NCBI GenBank assembly: GCA_005656395.1
Contig: SRSI01000049.1
Location: 124,001-188,000, forward strand
DNA from: Strongyloides papillosus
Taxonomy: Eukaryota; Nematoda; Chromadorea; Rhabditida; Strongyloididae
Length of the DNA: 64,000 nt
Direction of reading: 5' to 3'
Shown: positions 1 through 11,343 of the stretch, piece after piece
Layout: every line of letters begins with the position of its first letter
Numbering within the stretch: position 1 is the stretch's first letter
The notes under the pieces: model-generated
Database searches by the model: none
Told to the model about the DNA's origin: nothing
The model's input: only the letters and a program-made list of their open reading frames with translations
Made by a program: the position numbers and the translations under genes

Positions 1-1518
1 AAGAAGGAGATGTAGCAAAATATGCTGAAATATATCATGTTTCTAATTGGAAAGAAAATGAAATGCCTCAGTCGGATCTTCAACTTGTTAACATATATCA
101 AAAAATTATCAATATCGCTCCAAAGAAGAACATTCTCATCCACTCATCACAAGGAACCGGAGCACGTGTATACATGTTCACCTATTTCGCATGTATATAC
201 AATGCATTGAAGGCTGATGACGACAATTATTGCCCTTTCAAGGTTATTAAAAGTATTCGTGAACAACGCTACGGAGGAAACTTGGTGCCATACGAGTTTG
301 CCTATATAATTAAAGTTATCGTAACAACATTATTCCATAGCAAGATTTTAATTGACTTCTCGCAACGCCGTACTAATTTCTACCTAAGTTATGACAAGTT
401 CTTCTACAATTATTTGAAACATCAGGACAATATGGATGATGAAGTAAGGAAGTTCTTGTTGTTTGTCAGTATTGTCGATATAGGAAAAATCTACGAATAC
501 AAATCTGTCTTTTATGAGCTCGGAAGAATAGAATCAGATATACTTCCTAACTACTGCAAGAGATTCCAGAATGCAGTTGACAATCACAAAAATGGTAAAG
601 ACAAGAGAAGGTGCCGTTTTAATGATATCCAGTGCCTCGATGCACATGGAATTACTATTAATGAGAAACCCGAGACTGACAAGGACAGTTTCATTCATGC
701 TAATAAGTTTGAATACACCTTCAACAACAACAAGAAAAGAAAAATGATTCTTTGTCAGGTAGGGTTTGAATATAAATATCATTAATACTTACTTTTTTAG
801 GCACCACTTGATGACACCGTTGATGATATGCTCGATATGATAAAAAGATACAATGTAAAAATTGTTATCATCTTAAACACTTTTGAGGAAGCTAATGATC
901 CGGAAAAAAAGTGGGCCTCTTATTTCCCTCAAAAGCATTATTCTTATGAGACTTCAAATTTCTGCGTAACAAAATTAAGGTTCAAAGAAATGGATGGCGA
1001 TTCTATTAGTGAGACAGAATGCCACCTTAAGAGTAAAAACGTTTATGCTGAAATGAAATTTATCATTCTCCACTACCAAGGATGGCCTGACAGGAGTAAG
1101 TTTAAACAATGTACATTATTTTTTTATTAATTTCCTTTTTTTAGGTATTCCATATGAACATAAGTCCATCTACAACCTATATAAGAGAATTATCAGTTTT
1201 CGTTCTGAAGACTATATGGCAATACATTGTAGTGCAGGAGTTGGAAGAACTGGAACTCTTGCACTAATAATGTATCTGATCGATACTATAAACTACTTCC
1301 CGACTTTTGATCCAATTGGAAGATTGAAGTGTCTAAGGGAACATAGATATCTTGCTGTCCAGGAATATGATCAATTTATATTTGCTCTTATGGTCGTTTT
1401 TGAGCATTGCAAAAAAGAAATTGACGATATGGACCCAGAGGCCTATGAAAAATTCTTAGCAATAGCTGAAGATCTCTTCAAAAATGAGAGAGAATCTAAA
1501 AAGAAACAGAAAAAATAA
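1..1518 (+). CDS. Receptor-type protein tyrosine phosphatase, 3' part (5' end outside window)
   Basis: The reading frame is open from base 3, so the gene starts upstream of the window. Exons are 3-758, 801-1095 and 1145-1518, with introns of 42 and 49 bp and GT/AG ends. Two phosphatase domains are visible. In the first, the catalytic loop reads HSSQGTGAR where active enzymes have HCSAGVGRTG, so the catalytic Cys and the phosphate-binding Arg are lost, and the WPD loop is replaced by NWKENE. The second is complete: a FIHANKF substrate-loop motif, WPD at about 1083-1091, HCSAGVGRTG at about 1225-1254 and a Q-loop (EYDQF). It should dephosphorylate phosphotyrosine on the cytoplasmic side of a membrane receptor; any ectodomain and membrane segment lie outside the window. 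It is a close paralogue of the gene at 11344-14904, with the same intron positions. The family call is firm and the ligand is unknown. Confidence 0.9.
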
Positions 1519-3045
<1,527 letters not shown>

Positions 3046-3206
3046 TCAAAATTTCCGACACAAAATCCCTTGAAAACCCTCCCCAAAAAGAATACAAATG
3101 ACAGGACAAAAAACCATATTATAGTTTATTATAAAAACAAAATAAATACAATAAATATACAAAAATTATTAAAACTTATCAAAATTAAAAGATTCATACA
3201 ATGGGC

Positions 3207-4052
3207 TCAAAAACCGAATAAAGCATTTTCATCGATTCGCGAGCACTCATCCTTGAATTTAGGAGGAATATCATCTGGATGAATTGGTACAACATTCTTA
3301 CTTGTTAACTGTACCAAGTAATACTTCTCCCTCATCAAGTTGTACTGAGCCCCAAGAACACCAAGGATATTTACCTCAGAGTACCTCGTTCCCTTTTTGG
3401 CACTCTTCATGAGTCTATCGAGGTGGCAATTGCCATTTTCACTAAGCTTTCTTTTTCTACTGCCAGTACTTTGTCTCCTTTGGGAGTTGACTGTCTTTAG
3501 TACTCTTATTTGGCCAGTAGATCTTGGACGTTGAGTAGCAGACAAAACAAATCTAGGTGGAGGAGTTGTGGCAGTTTTTGCTTTTTCAAGTATTTCTAAA
3601 AAAAATAAATTAGCAAACACACTTTAGGTTAATGGAAACTTACCCTCGTTGATCTTGTCTATAATTCTTTGAGGGTCATCACCCTGCTTAACCCATATAT
3701 ATTTCGGACCATACTTATTGAACCCATATTCATCAACAGCTCTTGGTTTGTCCCTCTTAGCCTTTTTAGGTTTCTCCTCATCAGCACTGTAGTCCTTAGT
3801 CTCCGAAAAAGGTATTCCTTTGCTGATGCTTTCCTCATACTTCTTGACAAATGACTGTTTCTAAAAAAAAATATATTCTCTAGAATACTTTCAACTTACA
3901 ATATTACTTTCAGGTTCCCATGTTGCCTCATCCAAAGACAATCCCTTCCACTTAACTCTGTAGAGAGTTTTGCCATCCCTGACACTTTTACCAAGAATAC
4001 TCTCCATAACACGTTCCTCCTGGGGAGAAGGATTTCTAGGTGTTCTAGCCAT
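3207..4052 (-). CDS. HP1-like protein: chromodomain plus chromoshadow-like C-terminus
   Basis: Exons run 4052-3900, 3860-3644 and 3595-3207 (introns of 39 and 48 bp), giving 252 residues. Residues about 12-60 form a chromodomain with the hallmark WKG and TWEPE signatures (KWKGLSLDEATWEPESNI). The middle is Lys/Arg-rich, as in HP1 hinge regions. The C-terminal 60 residues (ILGVLGAQ, then YYLVQLTSKNVVPIH) resemble a chromoshadow domain, which in HP1 proteins mediates dimerisation. The expected role is reading methylated histone H3 in heterochromatin. Oddly, aligned with HP1 the first cage aromatic is Arg (EERVME) and the third is Leu (WKGLS for WKGFS), so only the WKG Trp remains. Histone binding may be weak or altered. 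The start Met is the first in frame and gives a typical HP1 N-terminus. Confidence 0.82.
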
Positions 4053-4390
4053 ACTTAAATATATACTAAAAACAACATTAAATAATTAATTAAGAGAAAA
4101 AAATAAGAAACTAAATTTTGGAAGACACATCAACACGTACGCAATCACAAAAAATGTTAGAGCTAAAACAAAAATAAGTATTTCAAAATTATCTGATAAT
4201 GAAGAAATAATACCATTAGCTCTCCTACTCTATTAAAGTGAACACAACATTTGTTTCACCAAAGAGACTCTTTTACTAGTAGAATTAAATTTGAATAAAG
4301 TACAATTTAAAACAATTCTTTTGGTGTAAAAAGATAACTGTTTGTGAAAGCATATTACTCAAAACTAAAAAATACAATGAGGTACCCGCC

Positions 4391-4678
4391 CAATTCATTG
4401 TCTATGCCTCAAAAGAAGGAGAGATTGCGTCAACTTTACACCAATTAATTTTAATATTGTATCCCAAGGTGTAGGTGTATGAGAGAATAACGGATACACA
4501 ATACAGGTTTTGTCTTGCCATGCATGAGAGAAAAAATATTATGCGGAAAAAATTGTTATTAAATTCAGGCAAACAACCTAAGATCAGCTTTGATTTCACA
4601 AACGATGAATTAAAATCGAGATTTAAATTTCTTCTTCCGTTCACGTTTCCTGGTAATGAAGTCCAAAGGGGTGAGGTG
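4391..4678 (+). pseudogene. Possible coding remnant with an in-frame stop, unrecognised
   Basis: One plus-strand frame reads like protein for about 95 codons, with a mixed residue composition (YERITDTQYRFCLAMHERK), apart from one TAG at 4472-4474. The composition contrasts with the AT-rich noise around it. I cannot name a family, and no splice partner is evident. It may be a broken exon of a lost gene, or chance. The surrounding stretches 4053-4390 and 4680-5040 hold nothing I can support. Confidence 0.25.
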
Positions 4679-5040
4679 TTCTTTTCATTTCATATTAACA
4701 ATGATTGGAGATGGTTTTTACTCTTCTTTCAATTGTTTTTTATATTGTAACTATAAGAGTCATGAGCTTTGACTCTCAAACAACATAGAAAATGGAATGG
4801 TATATGAAATTAGCCCATCAAAATTGATAACTGATTTTGTCAAAGCTAAAAAACATCTCGGCTCTTGACAATATTGGTTCACAGAGTATCATTTATGCAT
4901 TTAGTTAACTAAATGTTTAAGTCAATTAATACATCACTTTGCATATCACTTATTTTACAATAATCCTATCACTTGGTATGTTACGATGTCCCATTATGAG
5001 AATCTTTACTCCAAAAAACCCAAAGGCAAACATATTTTTT

Positions 5041-5050
5041 CTATAAATAC
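5041..5050 (+). promoter_or_regulatory. Possible TATA box for the short CTR9-like gene
   Basis: CTATAAATAC lies about 120 bp before the ATG at 5170, in a window where most intergenic DNA lacks such a clean match. The position is compatible with a short 5' leader. AT-rich DNA makes chance matches common, so the call is tentative. Confidence 0.25.
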
Positions 5051-5169
5051 CATCGTTGTCATTTCATTTTTTTATATTGTAGATTCCGTGTAATTTTGCT
5101 ATTAATTCTTTCCACTGTTATACTTGTAATAATTACAATTAATTTCAGTTATACTTATTACTAACATAA

Positions 5170-5429
5170 ATGGAAGATTCAAATAAAAATGAAAATATCC
5201 TGATAATCCCAAATTGTCTCGGAGGGGTAAATTTTAATTTTATTCATCAAATTATCTAAAAATTTTCATCACATTTTAGACTACCATCGTTTGTCCTGTC
5301 TCGACGTTACCGGAAGTCGACGTAATTATCTCCGAATTGTCAGGAGAACATTGTACTCCAGATATATGGTACGATTTTGCCATAGCATACTATTGCCTGA
5401 AGGAACTCGTCAAGCTCATTATCATCTAG
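5170..5429 (+). CDS. Short protein resembling the N-terminus of PAF1-complex subunit CTR9
   Basis: Exon 1 is 5170-5226 and exon 2 is 5280-5429, joined in phase 0 across a 53-bp intron (GTAAAT...TTTTAG), giving 68 residues. The spliced product has the spacing of the CTR9 start: ILIIPNCLGG, then LPEVDVIISEL, then EHCTPDIWYDFAIAYY and VKL. Full-length CTR9 has LPEGDEVI, EHTQLHIWIALALEYY and FVKLLE at matching places, as I know the family. CTR9 is a TPR scaffold of the PAF1 transcription-elongation complex and is over 1,000 residues long. Here the frame stops (TAG at 5427-5429) just before the TPR array would begin, so this is a truncated copy, a micro-gene derived from one, or a pseudogene. The match is by eye, with moderate confidence. 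Confidence 0.5.
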
Positions 5430-5607
5430 TCAGATTTATTTTGTACATATATAATTTTTTTTATTTGTACTTTTAGTTGTTAATAATGATGTATATAATT
5501 TATAATATTTACTAACATTTATTTAAATGTTTTTTGTGTAAAAATAAATTTTCTAATATTACAAAAATTTTGAATATGTTTTTTTTTGTATAAGAAGGGA
5601 AGTAGAA

Positions 5608-6878
5608 ATGCTTTTTTATATCTTCATTTATATGTTTGCTAAGTTAGTTGTAATTCTGTTGATATTTTCACAAATACATGGTAACGATCTTGAGGCTGAG
5701 ACTCCCCTTAGTGGTACACAAAAAGGATTAAAGTTGGATAATATGTTTCGTGGATTGATTCTATCCAACCAAATAGGAGATACAACAAACTACACTCATA
5801 ATGAAACCATCGGAGGCCAAGGATACGTGGATGATTGTCTAAATTCCGATCCTGTGAGTTTTACAATACCGTCAAAATATAATTATTTATAGATTTCTAT
5901 TGATATATCATTTAACCATATCAAAATGCACCTATTCTACTACGATTTCACTCTGTCACGGACAATACGTTACCAAATAAAATGTTATTTAAAATCTTTA
6001 ATCTCTGCCAAAAGGATAAAAATACGGAGATAAAACTTGGCCCGTTAATGCACAATGATTCTATCATTGATGATATTGACTGTGAAAAGTTGAAAAAGGT
6101 TGTTGGCAAAAGCTCAAAAAATGAGATGTACTTTATAATCATTGGAACACCCAAGAAATGTAATAACTTTATTGGTCTGGGAATCTTTGTTATGCTAAAT
6201 CCAATGCCAAATGGGAGACCTTATCTTTTCAAAAACAATAATCAATTTAGAGAATTTAAAAAAGATGTGATTAAACAAATCGAAAAGATTATGAATAAAT
6301 ACATGGCAGACCGTAATTTGAAACTAGCAAGTAACAAATTTACCTATCGGAAGTTAGTTGAGGGTGATAATGAACCAGAACCGTTGTTAGAAAGAAGTCT
6401 GCAGGAGAATTTTTACACGTTCAGTATAAAATCACACTTTACCTCACTCTCTGAAATCGTGGAAATGGAGAGGTATTATGATAACGAATAGTTGATGGAG
6501 AATGATATAAAAAGGGCATTAAAATATTTGTTTAGTTTTGTGGTCAGTCAATATAAGGAGAATATTGGGGTTGTTGATGATAAATCTTCGGAACCAACAT
6601 TGATTTCTCAGTCGGATTCTCTGGATAATGGAGAATATGAATCATGGATAGTGGATCACGCTATTTCGTTAATTTCAATTACCTTAATTCTTGGAGCTGT
6701 TATTGCCTGTATGACATTCTTCATACATAAGAGAAGTAATAATGCTTATAGGAAGAAGAAAAAAGCTATATTCAATCAGGGTATCCAAGTTTTACATGAC
6801 ATCAGAATGGAAATGGTTCAGGAAAGTGAAATGACTACAGACAATGAGTCTGTTACTACTGAAACTTCCACTTATTAA
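5608..6878 (+). pseudogene. Broken gene for a secreted-then-anchored (type I) membrane protein
   Basis: Exon 1 (5608-5853) begins with a hydrophobic signal peptide followed by an N-glycosylation site (NYTH) and joins exon 2 at 5893 over a 39-bp intron (GTGAGT...TTATAG). The spliced frame runs about 90 nt and then meets stops. The clearly coding continuation (DNTLPNKMLFKIF, on to 6488) is in another frame, so one frameshift lies near 5916-5985. A TAG at 6489-6491 interrupts the same frame before the final part (6492-6878), which holds a membrane helix at about 6655-6735 and a short basic cytoplasmic tail. I do not recognise the ectodomain. Two independent lesions argue for a pseudogene. A sequencing error could explain one of them but hardly both. 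Confidence 0.65.
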
Positions 6879-7180
6879 TTAGAATAATAAAAGTAATATA
6901 TATTTAATTTCTGTACGACAATCTCTTATGACATGACACACAATAAAGTTTTAAAAAACATCAAACTTCTAAAATTATTTTATTATCGAAATAAATCTTT
7001 ATCATACTACAATAAAAACTATATACAAATTATTAAAAAGAAAATTTTTTTTCCATATCATTTAAAATACTATTAATAATTAACAAAATAAATCCTTTAA
7101 CAGCAGATTAAATTGATCTGCAAACTTTAAAAACAAGTAACTTTACAAATATATACAATTCCTCCTTGGAAAATACCATC

Positions 7181-9554
7181 TCATTGGATATTACACACAG
7201 GATTATTTCCACCCGGTGTTCTTGTTGTATAGTGAATGATGTTGCTAGAGACCTGTGACAAGAACTTCTCAGCCTTCTGGATATCCTCCTGATGTTTACG
7301 AATAACATCCTCAAATTGGAGACTGTTATATGACATCTTATTTTCAAAATTATTTATGTCATCATCCGAATCCGATGAATCATTGAAACGTGAAGCCAGC
7401 TTATGGAATCCGGGCTCCTTTCCATCGACAATGTTTGAGGATATCTCCGAGAAACATTTAGAAATCATACGCAGGCGTTTTCCAATTTCATTACTATCTT
7501 TAATGATTCTTTGAATCCTTGGTTGGATAGTCATTAAAGTGGCTGTCCTGTCACTGGAGGATATTTCATTCAAGTTATTAGACAAAGAACCAGCAACAGA
7601 GTTTTTCGTTAATGAATTTGACGGCTTTTCCGTAAAAGGAGAACTAATGAAACCATGAGAATGTGATCCACCGAAGCCTGAACTATTGGATGGCGAGTGA
7701 AGTGAAGAGAGATGGATTTTTGACAGAGCTGAACTGACACTTTTGAAAGTCTCTTCCTTTTTACTTCCATTTTCTGGAGTACTATTCTCATCCTTGAACT
7801 CATCCAACACTAGGAGATTATCATCATCATACTCATCATCGTTAAGAATTTTAAATGAGCGATGGTGATTCAATTCATTCTTCAGCTTTGTTATCTCTTC
7901 CTCCTTTTCATCGAGTTTATTTAACAATACGGCATTTTCTTCCTCCAACAGTTTGTTTGCTTCATTCATAGACGAAGATTTGTCATCATCCATAACGAGG
8001 ACACTAGTCAATTTCTGCTTCAAGCAACTAATTTCAGTTTCATAATCCTTTTTGATTTTATCCATATCATCTAAACTTTTCTGGAAATCATTCTCCGTGA
8101 CGAGTGTTGCTTCTCTATAACGACGGTACTCCTGGTCCAATCTGTTAAACTTCTCCGTCATCAACTTTAACTTATGCCTGATGTTTTCAGCCTCCAATTG
8201 CAACTTCTCTGTCTCCTCAGCAAAGTTACATTTTTGCATCTGCAACCTATTTTCCAATTTTTTGACCTTCTCCCTGAGACGATCGGCTTCATTTTTCTTA
8301 TCCATCAATATTGAGAGTAATGCTTGTTGAGAACCATCTGTTTGGACATTTGATGGTGTCTGAATTGATGTCGAGGTACTCATCTTCCGTTGGATATCCC
8401 GAAGTGATTCTTCAATTTCATCTATTCTCTGGCAACTAACAGCTGATGAAATCCCGCTTCTAGAAGATTTATCAAAGAAGACATCTTGTGCATTTCTTGC
8501 ATTGCCATAAATGTTTGAGGTACCCTTTATTGGAGTTGAACAAGGGCCTGGTCTGTAGACAGATCCCACACTGACTCTTGGGTTTCTTGGTGGAGATAGA
8601 AGCTCACTTGAGTTGGAGTATCTTGGATATCTGGTCTCCACTACTCTATATGGAGATTCACTATCAACATTCCTGTATCTATCTCTGCACAGGGGTGATG
8701 AAATGTTTGATATGAATCTAAAATAACAGTATTAGTGGAATTTCCATTTCATGGTACTTACCCAGATGAAGATAAAGATGGTTCCTGACGTCTTACTGCT
8801 CCTCTCTCTCCATAGATACCCGACTGACTATTGTACACTTGGCTGGCTCCTTGACTAACATTACTTGATGCCGACGACTGTTTTGAAGAACCAGGAAGGT
8901 GAGCAAAACTCCGTGTCCTCCTAGTTTTAGGCATCATATATGAACGGTAATTTAGTGTTGACGATGGATTCACATTCAATGAAGGCCTTTCCGAATCCCT
9001 ATAGTGTCTGAGATACTCTTCTTTTGCCGAACCTTAAAAAATAATTATGAAATACATTGTGTGATAATACTTACCTAACCAATGATCTGTACCTCTGATG
9101 CTTGGACTCTCTCTTCCTGGGAATCCACAGAAACTGGTATTGTTATCGGAATAACCTCCAGGAGGACTTTGTGCAACCGTGTCTTGATTTAGCAATGTTA
9201 AAGTTTCCTCATCCTCAATACTTGGTACACTGGGTCTCCTAATAGTTTTTTGACTCTGATGGGCATGAAGATTATCATAAACATCATCACGTGGAGCCAC
9301 AGCAACATTTGGTAAAGTATTAGGTGGCCTACCAACGACTGGTGGTGTGGCATAATCACCTTCTTTAGAATCTACAACAAAAATACTAAATGATAAGAGA
9401 CTAAACAAAACTTACAGGATGGGCGTGATGTCTTCTTGAAAGTGAATGTCGAGATACTTCTCCCAGACTTGGTCCTAACAAATCGTGGACTAGATTTACG
9501 GGTCCTACTTACATTAGAATTTGATGACCAAAATTTTTTTATCTTTTCGAACAT
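7181..9554 (-). CDS. Ser-rich coiled-coil protein, 747 residues
   Basis: Four exons on the minus strand: 9554-9416, 9371-9075, 9032-8762 and 8717-7181. Introns are 44, 42 and 44 bp, with phases that join cleanly. The first 330 residues are Ser/Pro/Arg-rich and probably disordered. Residues about 340-530 form a long heptad-rich coiled coil, dense in Glu, Lys and Leu with few helix breakers. A second Ser-rich linker follows, then shorter helical stretches and an unremarkable C-terminus (NNPVCNIQ). There is no signal peptide, membrane helix or enzyme motif. The layout is typical of cytoskeletal, centrosomal or scaffold proteins, but I do not recognise the family. The gene is intact and lies convergent to the broken membrane-protein gene on its 3' side. 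Confidence 0.8.
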
Positions 9555-10610
9555 AGTTCAAATTAGTTGTTATAGAAAATAATAACGAAAAGAGTTATTC
9601 TTTTTATATACAGGTAAATTCAATAGTTTTCTGGAAAAATAAAGAAAATAAAAAGTTATCACATATCGGAATAATACATCATAAAGTAAAAAAGTATGTC
9701 ATAATATAGTTGATTTCACAACAAATGTTCAAATCATCAAAAATTAAAAGTGTAATCAGTACATTAACTAACGTAAAAATCGTATTTATCTAATAATTAA
9801 TAGAAAATTATAGTGATCGAATAATGAAAGATGAAAAGTTTTTAAACAAAATAGACTCAAGACAGCAAGTATTTCATAAAAGTCAATTGGAGAAGAGGAG
9901 TTAAAACAGTTTTAGTTATTGGTTATTAAAAAAACAATTTATAGAAATGTGATATGATACCAGACAAGACATGACCATTCACATTTCACAATATTTGTGA
10001 CCACCAATCAAATAGAGGTTTCTTTTTAAATTGGAATTATGATATAATTTGGTGAATTAAGAGGTAAAATTGTTTTATCGTCATCTTTTTTATTGTCTGG
10101 TAATTGTTTGGCTTTAAAAATGTAGGGTTTGTGTAGTGTGTTTCTTTGTCTTGTTTTACTTTTCCCGACTACTCTTTTAGTAGACATTCATGAATTAAAG
10201 AGTCGTTTCGTAGATTAAATTGTTTTTGTTTTCAGATAGAAGTTTCATCAATGTCTAATTATTCAGAAACGGAGAATGGATTCTAATTGTTTTATGGGAA
10301 TCTAGCTACTAAAACTTGTCTGTGTTAATGATTTTTTAATTTATATAATTTAATAATATTTTATGATGAAATAATTGGTTTAAATGTTAGTTTTCTCTTG
10401 TATTCAAATTTCTTGGTATTCAAAGTGGATTTTTAGAAAATATATTCAAAATAATGAGGTAGAAAATGTGAAAAAAACAAAATACAATGATAATTATGCA
10501 AAAAAAGACTGGAAATTTGTGTTTTGTCTATGAACGAAGAAAATTGCTTGAAATGGGGTGTTTTTTCTGTTCAATGGCCCTGGAATCTATCAAAAAGGGC
10601 TCCGGCCGCC
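9555..10610. other. AT-rich intergenic region, no gene seen
   Basis: About 1 kb upstream of the coiled-coil gene, up to tRNA-Glu. There are no frames with protein-like composition and no repeat recognised. It presumably contains the minus-strand promoter, but no distinct element stands out. Confidence 0.5.
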
Positions 10611-10682
10611 TCCCATATGGTCTAGTGGTTAGGATTCGTGGTTTTCACCCACGCGGCCCGGGTTCGATTCCCGGTATGGGAA
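10611..10682 (+). tRNA. tRNA-Glu (anticodon TTC)
   Basis: A 72-nt cloverleaf. The acceptor is TCCCATA/TATGGGA and the D arm contains TAGTGGTTAGGA. The anticodon stem is CGTGG/CCACG around TTTTCAC (anticodon TTC). The T arm is CCCGG-GTTCGATT-CCGGT-like, with an intact TTCGA. A run of five T directly after the gene (from 10686) is the Pol III terminator. No intron. Confidence 0.95.
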
Positions 10683-11343
10683 TCCTTTTTGGTATTTTTC
10701 AATATTTCACTGCTACATATCGTCTAGGTGGCAAAAAGTTGCATTTTTATACGAAAATTTGTATGTATGTGTGTTTTCTCTGTAGATCTTACATTTTCTA
10801 TTCAAAATGCATTGATTGATATATCTTGGAGCATTTAGCAAAGTACCAAATCATAGTAAAATGCTAGTTTTTGCAGCAAATCTTATTAGTGAGAGATCAA
10901 GCAATAATAATGAAGGATCAACAAGTACAGGGTAGTATCCTTACTAATAGACAATATTTCATGGAATTTGAAAATGTTATATCCCAAGGAGATGGTGATT
11001 GCAATTTGTCATTATCCATTACTTCCAGAATTGAAACATTCTAAGTCTCCAGTTGTGTATTTTTCCTCGTAATGCACTAAATTACGTGTAGAATCTCGAG
11101 AAACTACAACATATCTTTCTGCAAATAATTCTACTTAATAACTGGTACAAATCAGAGGCATTTTATCTTGATTGTAGTACCATTGATGCATTAAAAATTA
11201 AAATCTTTTGAATTCAAGGCCTTATTCTAATTTAATAAATGTTAATTTTGGTAAGAATTTTAATATTATATTGTAATATATTTAAAATTTTAGTGTCAGA
11301 AAAAATGATATAATTAACAACTTCCAACATAAGAACAAATATA
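10683..11343. other. Intergenic region upstream of the second phosphatase gene
   Basis: About 660 bp without a supported gene. A splice-acceptor-like TTTAAAATTTTAG ends near 11292, about 50 bp before the ATG at 11344. It could serve a 5'-leader intron or trans-splicing, but the sequence alone cannot show which. Confidence 0.35.

Noticed and set aside
63..785. ATG-initiated gene starting at 63
   Set aside because: The frame is open upstream to base 3 and aligns with the complete paralogue there, so 63 is an internal Met, not a start.
3669..3854. Plus-strand frame inside the HP1-like gene
   Set aside because: It is antisense to a well-supported spliced exon and has no motif.
5291..5476. A 61-residue frame (alternative to the spliced CTR9-like product)
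   Set aside because: The phase-0 join from the exon at 5170 reads a different frame with recognisable spacing; the alternative has no match and runs into AT-rich noise.
10487..10819. Plus-strand frame of 110 residues
   Set aside because: It runs straight through tRNA-Glu and its terminator.
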